From: Kineosporia aurantiaca JCM 3230
Lineage (GTDB): Bacteria > Actinomycetota > Actinomycetes > Actinomycetales > Kineosporiaceae
DNA length: 64,000 nt
Direction of reading: 5' to 3'
Assembly: GCA_000719025.1 (NCBI GenBank)
Contig: JODP01000012.1
Location: 62,001-126,000 of the forward strand
Of the stretch, positions 34,701 to 44,500 are shown piece after piece. Both the position numbers and the translations under genes were made by a program. How positions within the stretch are numbered: the stretch's first letter is position 1; every line of letters starts with the position of its first letter. A model generated the notes under the pieces. That model was not told the origin of the DNA, made no database searches, and worked only from the letters and a program-made list of their open reading frames with translations.

Positions 34701-36211
34701 CCTGCTCCTCGGCGCTGGTGGCCATGCATCTCGCGGCGCAGGCGCTCCGGGCGGGGGAGTGTTCGCTGGCCCTGGCCGGGGGCGCGACGGTGATGGCGAG
34801 TCCGGGCGTGATGATTGGCTTCTCGCGGCAGAAAGGTCTTGCCGTCGATGGGCGTTGCAAGGCGTTCTCCGCTTCGGCCGACGGCATGGGCATGTCTGAG
34901 GGCGTGGGCATGATTCTGCTGGAGCGGCTTTCGGATGCTCAGGCGAACGGCCATCCGGTGCTCGCGGTCCTGAGTGGCAGCGCGATCAACCAGGACGGCG
35001 CCTCGAACGGCCTGACCGCGCCGAACGGTCCTTCGCAGCAGCGGGTGATCCGGTCGGCCCTGGCCAATGCCGGCCTCTCGGTGAGCGATGTGGACGCGGT
35101 GGAGGCGCACGGCACCGGAACGACGCTGGGTGACCCGATTGAGGCGCAGGCGCTGATCGCGACCTACGGGCAGGACCGGCCTGAGGAGCGTCCGCTGTGG
35201 ATCGGCTCGGTGAAGTCGAACATCGGGCATACGCAGAGCGCAGCCGGCATCGCGGGCGTGATGAAGATGGTGCTCGCTCTGCAGCACCAGCAGTTGCCGC
35301 GCAGTCTTTACACCGAGCAGCCGGCCGAAAACATTGAATGGTCGGCGGGAAACGTCGCTCTGCTGGCGGATGCTCGCGAGTGGCCGATCAATGAGGGACG
35401 CACGCGGCGGGCCGGGGTTTCGTCCTTCGGGATCAGTGGGACCAACGCGCACGTGATCCTTGAGGAAGCGCCGGTCCTTGCGGCGCCTGCGGTTCGATCG
35501 GGTTCCGCATTGGCTGAGGGCGCTACGGCGTGGGTGGTTTCGGGGCGTTCCGGGACGTCGCGGGCTGCGCAGGCGGCTCAGCTGGCTGAACTTTCGGGTG
35601 ATGTTGATCGGATTGCCTGGTCGCTGGCGGCTACGCGGTCGACGTTTGATCACCGGGCGGTTGTGGTGGGCTCCGCGGGCGACGAATTGCTGGCCGGTGT
35701 TCGTGCGTTGGCGGAGGGACGTCCTTCTGCGGGTGTGGTGATCGGGGCTTCCGAACTTCGCGGAATTGGGCGCTTGGCATTTGTCTTCCCTGGTCAGGGG
35801 TCCCAGTGGGTCGGGATGGGGCGTGCGCTTCTTCGTGAGTCGCCGGTCTTTGCTGAGCGCATGAACGAGTGCGCGGTGGCTCTGTCGCCGTTCGTTGAGT
35901 GGGACTTGTTCGAGGAGCTTGAGGGTTCTTTGGAGCGGGTGGATGTTGTTCAGCCGGTTCTGTGGGCGGTGCATGTTTCGCTGGCTGCGGTGTGGGTGGC
36001 GGCTGGGGTTTCGCCGGATGCGGTGGTGGGGCATTCGCAGGGTGAGATTGCGGCTGCGGTGGTTTCGGGGGCTCTGTCGCTTGAGGACGGCGCTCGGGTG
36101 GTTGCGCTGCGGTCGAAGGCTTTGACGGCGTTGTCGGGTCGTGGGCCTTGGGGGTTGCGGCGGTCAATGGCCCGAGCGCAACAGTGGTCTCTGGTGACCC
36201 GGAGTTGCTGA
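28775..36211 (+). CDS. Gene C, first part: PKS module 7 (KS-AT-DH-KR-ACP) and KS8-AT8 start, frame-broken
   Basis: The start is ATG 28775, after a good ribosome binding site and opening into the docking helix VENEKLLTYLKRVSAELYETRERLRRFE. Module 7 is complete and carries the only dehydratase in the window. Module 8 has a complete KS and the N-terminal half of AT8 including GHSQGE (Ser 36035). After LSGRG (about 36146) the frame leaves the PKS reading and stops at 36211, while the PKS sequence resumes one frame over. Compared with intact sister ATs, the segment from GMLSIAEP to just before GVAAVNGP is missing. The biological gene is almost certainly 28775-38532, two modules. The break is probably an assembly fault, but a real deletion cannot be excluded. 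Confidence 0.93.
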   Translation: MVENEKLLTYLKRVSAELYETRERLRRFESGEAEPVAIVGMGCRLPGGVDSPESLWELLNDGTDAISGLPTDRGWGPSAARGGFVQRAADFDASFFGISPREALATDPQQRLLLETAWEALERAGIDPRSLQGSATGVFAGASTSGYPSAAAPGAGMYQLTGTATSVVSGRISYTLGLEGPAVTVDTACSSSLVALHLAAQALRAGECSLALAGGVTVMAVPVMFSELSRQQGLAPDGRCKAFSASADGTGWAEGAGMVVLERLSDARRNGHPVLAVVAGSAVNQDGASNGLTAPNGPSQQRVIRAALASARLSPSDVDVVEAHGTGTTLGDPIEAQGLLSTYGQDRAEGRPLWLGSIKSNIGHTQAAAGVAGVMKMVLALQKGRLPATLHADEPSSHVDWASGDVRLLTSSQPWASGEKVRRAGVSAFGVSGTNAHVILAEAPAAAAEPEAEPTPARLTGAPQAWVVSGHTPEALIAQARRLAEATSELTPQDVAWSLAATRSAFEHRAVVIGSPDDLRAGLAEVVDGAPNTLVGAVLSEDERRVAFVFPGQGSQWVGMGRSLAASSPVFAERLAECAAALSPFVEWDLFEELEGSLERVDVLQPVLWAVHVSLAAVWAAAGVAPDAVVGHSQGEIAAAVVSGALSLEDGARVVSLRSKALRALSGRGGMLSIAEPVSVVEARCSSVIMDFSPGDHQGSLGVAAVNGPSATVVSGDPALLEVLRAAVEYAGGRARLLPVDYASHGPQVDELRDEILRLLEPVRPQRASVPMVSALTGEWLDGTELGAEYWYDSLRSTVEFSRAVLVLADEGYRAFVEVSAHPVLTTPLSETVEADGSAVMVTGTLRREDGGADRLLTSFAHAWVHGLPVNWTSVLPVGRQVALPTYAFQYRRYWPDVAAGSADVAAAGLGAMRHPLLGAMVELADGDGLVFTGRLSTATQPWLADHRLGGITIFPGTGLAELALAAGARVGCNRLDELTLLAPLVLGSGVQVQVTVGADPGEGRALEIFARAADGEDAWTKHAAGVLSPAAAAEDADLLVWPPVGAQAVTVGSRYDELAAAAGLGPAFRGLRAVWQKDGDVFAEVALPEGLSTDAETFGLHPALLDAALHAVWVTDAGDGEPQMPFAFSGVSLYAVGAGVLRARVRRGSDGAVSLVAVDAAGSPVVSVDSLVMRPVTLPASAGAPGWVRDALFSVQWSRVPLPVAGSYRWALLGADSWGLGVALGAQGLALGGARPPGETERLGEKVEGLDGPGAALGVAASDLALDTARPPGETGWAGREVEGGSGTGGVPLTVVFVGSDAAAEPASPAGEARRLAGEALSLVQEWLSSETVGRLVVVTRGATSVDGDVTDLAAAAARGLLRSAQSENPDRIILVDLAPGLGVEEAFEALSMAPEAGEPELAVTEQGTFAPRLVRAAGVEARTEGDGLRIAGAVLVTGGTGKLGGVVAQHLVETGRARDLLLVSRSGAQAAGAAGLAATLAGAGAGVRIVAGDVADRPVLASILGQTRVSGVVHTAGIVDDGTVGSLTPERVAAVMRPKSDAAWTLHEMTRDLDFFIMFSSAAATMGAPGQGNYAAGNAFLDALAAHRRAAGLPAVSLAWGAWMASEGIGRNLNRGLLNRVTDGGSGDLGLEEGLLLFDLALERKESLLLPVRFDVAGLRSRAEQGADVPAVMRGLAGAAGLARAAGAGADGPVGALRRQLAGLAEAERDRVLVDLVRTQVAAVLGHASGDEIVTNRAFTDLGFDSLTAVELRNRLNTATGLRLPATLIFDYPNTAVLAAHLGSELSGVINQIAPQTPSTRDAADPIAIVSMGCRFPGGVRTPEALWHLLSTGGDAISSLPVDRGWDLEGLYDPDPDQEGTFYTSQGGFLHDAADFDPGFFGISPREALAMDPQQRLLLETSWEALERAGIDPVSLRGSATGVFAGGQSWGYGLFGDASGSEGHLLTGGSTSVLSGRVSYTLGLEGPAMTVDTACSSALVAMHLAAQALRAGECSLALAGGATVMASPGVMIGFSRQKGLAVDGRCKAFSASADGMGMSEGVGMILLERLSDAQANGHPVLAVLSGSAINQDGASNGLTAPNGPSQQRVIRSALANAGLSVSDVDAVEAHGTGTTLGDPIEAQALIATYGQDRPEERPLWIGSVKSNIGHTQSAAGIAGVMKMVLALQHQQLPRSLYTEQPAENIEWSAGNVALLADAREWPINEGRTRRAGVSSFGISGTNAHVILEEAPVLAAPAVRSGSALAEGATAWVVSGRSGTSRAAQAAQLAELSGDVDRIAWSLAATRSTFDHRAVVVGSAGDELLAGVRALAEGRPSAGVVIGASELRGIGRLAFVFPGQGSQWVGMGRALLRESPVFAERMNECAVALSPFVEWDLFEELEGSLERVDVVQPVLWAVHVSLAAVWVAAGVSPDAVVGHSQGEIAAAVVSGALSLEDGARVVALRSKALTALSGRGPWGLRRSMARAQQWSLVTRSC
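30824..30867 (+). repeat. Palindromic in-frame insert in the AT7 loop (copy 1)
   Basis: Between PVSVVEAR and GVAAVNGP, AT7 has CSSVIMDFSPGDHQGSL, which AT5 and AT14 lack. The DNA has inverted arms GTGATC (30836-30841) and GATCAC (30860-30865) around a C/G-rich core. Near-identical copies lie in AT9 and AT10 at the same protein site. Confidence 0.9.
32452..32640 (+). repeat. Two-copy PGET-coding repeat in the KR7 structural linker
   Basis: A perfect 23-bp repeat occurs at 32476-32498 and 32581-32603, 105 bp apart; both copies contain gcccgcccacccggggagac. In frame they give GGARPPGETERLGEKVEG and LDTARPPGETGWAGREVEG in the non-catalytic half of KR7, where other KRs have no such sequence. Related sequence occurs in AT11 (49600 region) and AT13 (58850 region). 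Confidence 0.9.
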
Positions 36212-38270
36212 GGATCCTGGCCCAGCAGGTTGAGGCCGATGGCGGGCGGGCGCGGATGCTTCCCGTGGACTACGCCAGCCACGGCCCGCAGGCGAGTCTG
36301 CGGGCGAAGGTCGAGTTCGCCCGGGCGGTCGAGGTTCTGGGGAACGCCGGGTACGGGGCGTTCGTGGAGACGTCGGCGCATCCGGTGCTGACCGCGCCGA
36401 TGACCGAGACGCTGGAGAACATCGGCGTCGAGCCTGTGGTGGTCGGCACCTTGCGTCGTGAGGAGGGTGGCGCTGCGAGGGTGTTGACGTCGTTGGCGGA
36501 GGCCTTTGTTCGCGGAGTTCCGGTGAGCTGGACTTCGGTGCTGGCGCCGGCCGAGCGCGTTGAGCTGCCCACGTATGCCTTCCGGCGGCAGCGGTTCTGG
36601 ATCGACTCGGTGCCGCCGACCGCTGCGGCCAAGGACGTCACGCAGTCCTGGCGTTACCGGGTCACCTGGCCGGTCCGGCCGGAGGTTCCGAAGGCGCGGC
36701 TGGACGGCACGTGGGTGCTGGCGGTGAGCTCTGAGGATGAGCTGACGGGTTGGTGCCGACAGGCTTTGGAGTCGGCGGGGGCGAATGTCGTCGTCTGGCG
36801 ACCGGGATCCTCTACGGCGGGACTGGCGGACGCGGCGGGTGTGTTGTCCCTGCTGGCTGTGGACGAGTCGGCCGAGCCGGTGGCGGCCACGCTGGCGCTG
36901 ATCCAGGCGCTGGACGGGATCGAGACGCCGCTGTGGGCGGTGACCCGGGGGGCGGTCAGCGCTGAGGTTGGCGAAGGGCTGAGCGCTCCGGGGCAGGCGG
37001 CGGTCTGGGGATTGGGACGGGTGGCGGCGCTGGAGTACTCGGCGCGCTGGGGCGGCCTGATCGACCTGCCCGAGGTTCTGGACGAGATGGCCGCTGAGCG
37101 CCTCACTACGGTTCTGATGGCTTCGGAGGACCAGGTGGCCATCCGGGCCACTGGCGTCCTTACTCGACGCCTTGTTCGCGCTACGCCGTCTAGAAGCAAG
37201 AAAGTGTGGACGCCCGCGGGCACGGTGTTGGTGACCGGCGGTACCGGGTCGATCGGGGTACGAGTAGCCGAGTTCGCCGGGACCCGCGGCGCGAGCCGCG
37301 TTGTGCTGACCAGCCGGTCGGGAGCGTCCTCAATCAATGTTCCAGGACTGGTTGCGCGGCTTGCCGAAATGGGCACGACCGTGGACGTGATCAGCTGCGA
37401 CACAACGGATCGGGCTCAGTTGGCTGGGCTGATCGAGCACGTTGGGCCGGATCTCGACGCGGTGTTCCATATGGCCGGGGTAGGCCAGGTGATCTCGCTG
37501 GAGGACTCGACCGCTGAGACGTTGGCTGAAGTTGCCGCGGTGAAGGCGGACGGGGCGAGGTATCTGGACGAGCTTACGGCTGCCCTCAATTTGAGCGCGT
37601 TCGTGCTGTTCTCCTCCGGCGCGGGGGTCTGGGGTAGTGGGCATCAGGGTGGCTACGCCGCGGCCAACGCCTACCTGGACGCCCTGGCCGAGAACCGGCG
37701 GGGTCGTGGCCTGCCGGCGACTTCGGTGGCCTGGGGTCTGTGGGGCGGCGGGGGTATGGCTAAGGACGACGACGGTCGCCTGGAGCGCATGGGGTTGCGT
37801 GAGCTGAACCCGGCGCGGGCGATCGAGGTCTTGGGCAAGGTGCTGGACGGCGGGGAGACCACGCTGACCGTCGCCGATATCGATTGGCTTACCTTCCACC
37901 CGGTCTTCACCCTGCCCCGGCCAAGTGCATTGCTGGCCGACCTTCCGGAGCTCCAAACGGGCGCTGCTACGGAGGATGAGCCGGGCGGCGGGGAGCTTGT
38001 CCAGCAGCTGAAGGCCCTGGACCGGGCCGAGCAGGAGCAGATCCTGACCGACCTGGTACGCGCGGAAACGGCGGCGGTGCTGGGGCACGGATCTACGGAT
38101 GAGGTCGAGGCCGACCGGCCGTTCCGGGATCTTGGGCTGGACTCGCTCACCGCGGTCGAGCTGCGCAACCGCCTGGGAGTGGCGGCCGGCCTGAAGCTGC
38201 CCGCCACCTTGGTGTTCGACTACCCGACGCCGGAGCTGGTCGCGGGTCATCTGCGGGCCGCCCTGACCCC
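34193..38270 (+). other. PKS module 8: KS-AT(YASH, disrupted)-KR(A1-type)-ACP
   Basis: KS8 has Cys 34703. AT8 starts near 35774 and keeps GHSQGE (Ser 36035). It has two losses: a frame-shifting one at about 36146 and an in-frame one at about 36291, right after YASHGPQ (YASH 36271-36282), which removes the IPMVSxLTG...YWY segment. KR8 (from 36649) has VWGSGHQGGY with Trp 37630 and Tyr 37654, an A1 pattern. ACP8 serine is at 38143 in GLDSL. The motif class is methylmalonyl. Confidence 0.88.
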
Positions 38271-38532
38271 GCTTCTGGGCAGCGACGAGACCGACCCGCC
38301 CTCGGTCATCGACGAGATCGAGCGGCTGCAGTTCGCCCTGGGCCGGCTGGAGCCCGGCTTCGACCGGCGCGAGGACGTCACCCGGTTGCTGCGCGGACTG
38401 CTGTCCAACTGGATCGGTCAGGCGCCCGCCGAAGAGACGGCCGGACCCGAGCTGGAGTTCGGCACGGCCACCCAGGAAGAGGTCTTCAGCTTCCTGGACG
38501 CCGAGTTCGGCTCGGCCGGTCCCACCCACTAG
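36148..38532 (+). CDS. Gene C, second part: AT8 C-terminal end, KR8, ACP8, docking tail
   Basis: This is the continuation of gene C in the next frame (794 codons from a TTG that is really an internal Leu: LGVAAVNGPSATVVSGDPELL). It has no ribosome binding site or PKS-type start, so it is not an independent gene. It contains the YASH segment of AT8, a full A1-type ketoreductase, an ACP and a C-terminal docking tail (about 38300-38529) ending EEVFSFLDAEFG. The stop TAG is at 38530-38532. The tail should dock onto gene D, which starts 53 bp later. Confidence 0.9.
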   Translation: MGVAAVNGPSATVVSGDPELLRILAQQVEADGGRARMLPVDYASHGPQASLRAKVEFARAVEVLGNAGYGAFVETSAHPVLTAPMTETLENIGVEPVVVGTLRREEGGAARVLTSLAEAFVRGVPVSWTSVLAPAERVELPTYAFRRQRFWIDSVPPTAAAKDVTQSWRYRVTWPVRPEVPKARLDGTWVLAVSSEDELTGWCRQALESAGANVVVWRPGSSTAGLADAAGVLSLLAVDESAEPVAATLALIQALDGIETPLWAVTRGAVSAEVGEGLSAPGQAAVWGLGRVAALEYSARWGGLIDLPEVLDEMAAERLTTVLMASEDQVAIRATGVLTRRLVRATPSRSKKVWTPAGTVLVTGGTGSIGVRVAEFAGTRGASRVVLTSRSGASSINVPGLVARLAEMGTTVDVISCDTTDRAQLAGLIEHVGPDLDAVFHMAGVGQVISLEDSTAETLAEVAAVKADGARYLDELTAALNLSAFVLFSSGAGVWGSGHQGGYAAANAYLDALAENRRGRGLPATSVAWGLWGGGGMAKDDDGRLERMGLRELNPARAIEVLGKVLDGGETTLTVADIDWLTFHPVFTLPRPSALLADLPELQTGAATEDEPGGGELVQQLKALDRAEQEQILTDLVRAETAAVLGHGSTDEVEADRPFRDLGLDSLTAVELRNRLGVAAGLKLPATLVFDYPTPELVAGHLRAALTPLLGSDETDPPSVIDEIERLQFALGRLEPGFDRREDVTRLLRGLLSNWIGQAPAEETAGPELEFGTATQEEVFSFLDAEFGSAGPTH

Positions 38533-38585
38533 ATCCACCCCCATGTGCTTCAGATTCGCTTCAGGTTCGCTTCAGGGAGTCCGTC
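38533..38585 (+). promoter_or_regulatory. Gene C-gene D gap: three 11-bp tandem repeats leading into the RBS
   Basis: gcttcagattc (38547-38557), gcttcaggttc (38558-38568) and gcttcaggga (38569-38578) form a short tandem array. The last copy runs into the AGGGAG ribosome binding site (38574-38579), 6 bases before ATG 38586. No terminator hairpin is visible. Confidence 0.8.
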
Positions 38586-41500
38586 ATGGATAGCCAGGAA
38601 AAGCTTTTCGACTACCTCAAGCGTGCGTCCGCCGAGCTCCAGGAGACCCGCCGGCGGCTGCGCCGGATGGAGGCCGCCGAGCAGGAGCCGATCGCGATCG
38701 TCAGCCTGGGGATGCGCTACCCCGGCGGCGTGGCCGATCCGGAGAGCTTCTGGCAGCTCCTGGATTCCGGGACGGACGCCGTCGCCGGGCTGCCGACCGA
38801 CCGTGGGTGGGAGGCCCTGCGGCCGGAGACCGGCCAGCTGTCGGACCCGGACGACCTGCCGTTCGCCCCAGTGGGTGGATTCCTCTACGAAGCGGCCGAG
38901 TTCGACCCGGCGTTCTTCGGGATCAGCCCGCGCGAGGCGCTGGCGATGGACCCGCAGCAGCGACTGATGCTCGAGGTCGCCTGGGAGTCATTGGAGCGAG
39001 CGCAGATTGACCCACGTTCGCTGCGTGGATCGTCCACCGGTGTCTACGTGGGCGCCGGGTTCGCCGGATATGGCGAGGGCCTGGTCGAGGCGGACAGCGG
39101 TTCCGAGGGCTACCTGCTGACCGGCAGCCAGACCGCGATGATCTCCGGACGGATCTCCTACACCCTCGGTCTGGAGGGCCCGTCGGTCACCCTCGACACG
39201 GCTTGCTCCTCTTCCCTGGTCGCGCTGCACCTGGCCTGCCAGGCGCTGCGCTCGGGCGACTGCACGATGGCCCTGGCCGGTGGTGTCGTGGTGATGGTGA
39301 CCCCGGCCGCGTTCGCCGAGTTCGCCAAGCAGCAGGGCATGGCCGCCGACGGCCGCTCGAAGGCGTTCGCGGCCTCGTCCGACGGCATGGGCTGGGGCGA
39401 GGGCGCGGGCGTGATCATGCTGGAGCGCCTTTCGGACGCCCGGCGCAACGGGCATCCGGTGCTTGCGGTGATCGAGGGCAGCGCCGCCAACCAGGACGGG
39501 GCCTCGAACGGCCTGACCGCCCCGAACGGTCCTTCGCAGCAGCGGGTGATCCGCGAGGCCCTGGCCAACGCCCGGGTGCGCGCCGACCAGGTCGCGGTGG
39601 TCGAGGCGCACGGCACCGGGACCACGCTGGGCGACCCGATCGAGGCCCAGGCCCTGCTGGCGACCTACGGGCAGGAGCGCGCGGGGAACGGCCCGCTGCA
39701 GCTCGGCTCGGTGAAGTCGAACATCGGTCACACCCAGGCCGCGGGTGGTGTGGCCGGCGTGATCAAGATGGTGCTGGCTCTGCAGCACGAGCGGATGCCG
39801 AAGACGCTGCACATCGATGAGCCGACGCCCGAGGTGGACTGGTCGGCGGGCGAAGTGGAACTGCTGACCTCTTCGCTGGCGTGGCCGTCCTCGCTGGCCG
39901 ACGGCGGCGTTCCGCGTCGGGCCGGGGTGTCGGCCTTCGGCGCCAGCGGGACCAACGTGCACGTCATCCTGGCCGAGACTCCGCTTGAGGAGGAACCCGC
40001 TGAGGAGACCCCTCGACAGCCGGTCCTGAACAACGCGACGGCCTGGCTGGTGTCCGGGCGGTCGTCGGCGGCGCTGGGTGGGCAGGCTCACCGCCTGGCC
40101 GAATTCTGCGGTGCTCGTCCGGAGCTTTCTGCTTTCGATCTGGGCTGGTCGTTGGCGACGACACGGTCGGTGTTCGAGCAGCGGGCCGTGGTGGTCGGCT
40201 CGGAGCGGTCCGAGTTGCTGGCGGGGGTTTCGGCCCTGGCTGCGGGTGAGCCTTCGTCAGCCGTGATCACGGGTGCTCCTTCGGCTGGGCGTTCTCGCGG
40301 CAAGACGGTGTTCGTGTTCCCCGGGCAAGGTTCGCAGTGGGTCGGGATGGGGCGGGCGCTGCTGGCGGATTCGCCGGTGTTCGCGGCTCGCATGGCGGAG
40401 TGTGCTGAGGCTCTGGCGCCACACGTCTCGTGGGACCTGGCTGAGGAGCTTGAAGGTTCTTTGGAACGGGTGGACGTTGTTCAGCCGGCTTTGTGGGCGG
40501 TTCACGTTTCGCTGGCGGCGGTGTGGGAGGCGGCCGGGGTCTCGCCGGATGCGGTGGTGGGGCATTCGCAGGGTGAGATTGCGGCGGCGGTGGTGTCGGG
40601 TGCGTTGTCTCTTGAGGACGGCGCTCGGGTGGTTTCTTTGCGGTCGAAGGCTTTGAAAGCTCTGTCGGGCCGCGGAGGGATGCTTTCGATCGCCGAGCCG
40701 GTCTCGGTGGTTGAGGCGCGCTGTTCTTCCGTGATCATGGACTTTTCCCCCGGGGATCACGAAGGGCCTTTGGGGGTTGCGGCGGTCAACGGGCCTTCGG
40801 CCACGGTGGTGTCGGGGGATCCGGCGTTGCTGAAGGTCCTGGCCGAGCGGGTTGAGGCCGACGGCGGCCGGGCCCGGATGCTGCCGGTGGATTACGCCAG
40901 CCACGGCCCGCACGTGGACGAGCTGCGGGAAGAGATCCTGCGGGTTCTGAGCGGGATCAAGCCCCAGCCGGCGCGGATCCCGATGGTCTCGGCGATGACC
41001 GGCGAGCACCTGACCGGAACCGAGCTCACCGCCCAGTACTGGTACGACAGCCTCCGGGCCAAGGTCGAGTTCTCGCGCGCGGTGGAGGTGCTTGGGCGGG
41101 AGCGGCACACCACCTGGATCGAGAGTTCGGCGCACCCGGTGCTGACCTCGTCGGTGCTGGCCATCCTGGAAAGTGCGGCGGGGGACGACACGGGGGTTGC
41201 CCGACCGGCGCCGATCGTCACGGGCACGCTGCGGCGTGACGATGGTGGTGCGGTTCGGCTGCTGAGCTCGCTGGCCGAGGTTCACGTGAACGGCGGCAAG
41301 GTCGACTGGGCTGCGGTGCTACCGGTCGGCCACCGCGTTGACCTTCCTACCTACGCCTTCCAGCGTGAGCACTTCTGGCCGGCTCCCGTGCCCCGTCAGC
41401 AGCGGCCGGTTCCGGGCACCGAGTCACCCGCGCAGGAGAAGTTCTGGAGCGCGGTCGAGAGCGGTGACGTGGCGGCGGTGGCCGACACGCTTGACCTGGA

Positions 41501-44500
41501 CGGTCAGCGGCTCGAGGACCTGGTGCCGGCGCTGGCTTCATGGCGGCGTCGCGAGCGGGACGATTCGGCGACGGCGGACTGGCGTTACCGCGTCACCTGG
41601 GTGCCGGTGCCCACGCCGGCCCGGTCCGACGTCACTGGTTCCTGGCTGGTGGTCACCCCGGTCGACGGCACGGACGAAGTGTCCGAGGTGCTGACCGCGC
41701 GGGGCGCGAACGTGGTCAAACTGCAGATCGACACGACGGTGACGGACCCGGCCGAACTGGCCCAGCACCTGACCACCTTCCTTGGTGAGGCGGGCAGCCC
41801 GGCCCTGATCGGCGTCCTTTCGCTTCTCTCGCAGGACGACACCCGCCTGGCGGAACATCCCCACACGACGGGCGGTACGGCGTCCACCCTTACCCTTGTT
41901 CGGGCCCTCGGCCTGGCCGAGATCACCGCGCCGCTGTGGCTGATCACCACCGGGGCTGTGGGTGCCGCGCCCGCCGAATCGCCCAGCAACCCCACACAGG
42001 CGCAGATCTGGGGGCTTGGGCGGGTCGCCGGTCTGGAGCACCCGGATCGCTGGGGCGGGCTCATCGACCTACCGGAAACCCTTGACAGCCGTTCCCTTGA
42101 CCACTTCGTCGGTGCGCTGACCCTGGGCGAGGACCAGGTCGCGGTGCGGCCTTCGGGGCTTCTGGCCCGGCGACTGGCGCGGTCGTCCGCGGGGAAGGGC
42201 GTTTGGCGGCCGCGAGGAACGGTTCTGGTCACCGGCGCTAGCGGAGAGATCGGCCCGGAGCTGGCGCGCTGGCTGACCGGGGCCGGCGCGCAGAACCTGG
42301 CCCTGATCAGCCGGCGCGGTCCGGCTACGCCAGGCGCCGCCGAAGTCATTGCTGCACTGGCCGAATCGGGTACCTCGGTCAGCCTGATCACCTGCGACGT
42401 GACCGACAAGCAGGCGCTCGGTGCGCTGATCGATCGGATCGATGCGCAGGGACCGCCGCTGACCAGCGTCATTCATGGTGCGATGAGCGTGGACCTCAAG
42501 CCGCTGACCGAAACCGACGTGGATCAGCTCGACCTGGCCCTGGGCGCGAAGGTCACCGGCGCAACCAATCTGGATGAGCTGACCGCCGAGCGTGACCTCG
42601 ACGAGTTCGTGCTCTTCGGCTCGATCGCCGCAACCTGGGGAGTGAGCGAGCACGGTTCCTACGCCGCGGCCAACGCCCACCTCGACGCGCTCGCCCAGAA
42701 CCGCCGCTCGCGCGGTCTGCCGGCGACGTCGGTGGCCTGGGGAGTGTGGGACACCGGGCAGGAGTCCGAGGCCAAGGCGGGGGTGGAGCGGGCTCTCAGC
42801 GTCATCCCGGAACGTCTGCGGCGTCAGGGGCTTCGTCTGCTCGAGCCCGCTCGCGCACTGACCGTGCTCGGGCACGTGCTGGCTGATGACGAGACGGCGG
42901 TCGCGGTCGCGGACGTCGACTGGAAGCGTTTCTCGGCCGTGTTCAACGCGGTTCGGTCCTGGCCGCTGCTGCGCGAGATTCCCGAGGCTCAGCAAGAGGA
43001 CGCTCCCGCGGTCGTGGCCACCGGTGAGGCCGCCGAACTGCTCGGCCGTCTGGCCGCGGCCTCGGCCGGGCAGCGTGAGCGCACCATGACCGAGCTGGTC
43101 CGTTCGCACGCTGCGGCGGTCCTGGGCTTCGCGTCGGTCAGTGCGGTGGAAACTGATCGGGCCTTCCGGGACATGGGGTTCGACTCCCTGACCGCCGTCG
43201 AGCTGCGCACCCGCCTGAACCAGGCCACAGGGTTGCAGCTTCCGAGCACGGCGGTGTTCGACTACCCGTCGCCGCTGGTTCTGGCCCGGCAGATTCTTGC
43301 GCAGATGCTTGGCGGTCAGCAGCTTTCGACCAGCACCGCGATCGCGCGGGGTCCGGTCACCGACGACCCGGTGGTCGTGGTCGGCATGGGCTGCCGCTTC
43401 CCCGGCGGCGTGGACAGTCCGGAGTCGCTGTGGAAGCTGCTGGTGGCCGGGCAGGACGCGATCGGTGGTTTCCCCGATGACCGTGGCTGGGACTTGATCG
43501 ACGGTTCCTCGGCCACTCGTGAGGGCGGTTTCCTTTCTGGCGCAGCGGACTTCGACGCTGGGTTCTTCCGGATCAGCCCGCGCGAGGCGCTGGCGATGGA
43601 CCCGCAGCAGCGACTGCTGCTGGAGACCTCCTGGGAGGCGCTGGAGAACGCCGGGCTCGACCCGGCCACCCTGCGCGGCTCGATGACCGGCGTCTTCGCC
43701 GGGGCCGCCTCCTCCGGCTACTCCGGGCAGGCCGGCTTCACCGAGGACGTCGCCGGGCACCTGATCACCGGCAACGTGACCTCCGTGATCTCCGGCCGGG
43801 TCTCGTACGTCCTGGGCCTCGAAGGTCCCGCCGTCACGGTCGACACCGCGTGCTCATCGGCCCTGGTCTCCCTGCACCTGGCCGCGCAGGCGCTGCGCGG
43901 TGGGGAGTGCGACCTGGCCCTGGCCGGTGGCGTGATGGTGATTACCGACCCGGGCGAGTTCATCGGCTTCTCCCAGCAGGGGGCCCTGGCCCTGGACGGG
44001 CGGTGCAAGGCGTTCTCCGCCGAGGCGGACGGCATGGGGTTGTCCGAAGGCGCGGGAATGATCGTGCTGGAGAGGCTTTCGGACGCTCGCCGCAACGGCC
44101 ACGAGGTGCTTGCGGTGGTCGCGGGCAGCGCGGTGAACCAGGACGGCGCCTCGAACGGTCTCTCGGCCCCGAACGGGCCCTCGCAGCAGCGGGTGATCCG
44201 CGCGGCGCTGGCTTCGGCCGGTCTGGCCGCGGCGGACGTGGACGCGGTCGAGGGGCACGGCACCGGGACCAAGCTGGGCGACCCGATCGAGGCCCAGGCC
44301 CTGCTGGCGACCTACGGCCAGGAGCGGGCCAGCGACCAGCCGCTCTGGCTGGGCTCGGTGAAGTCGAACATCGGGCATGCGCAGCAGGCGGCCGGGGTGG
44401 CCGGGGTGATCAAGATGGTGCTGGCTCTACGGCACGGTCTGCTCCCGGCCTCGCTGCACGCCTCGGTTCCTTCGGACCAGGTCGACTGGGCCAGAGGATC

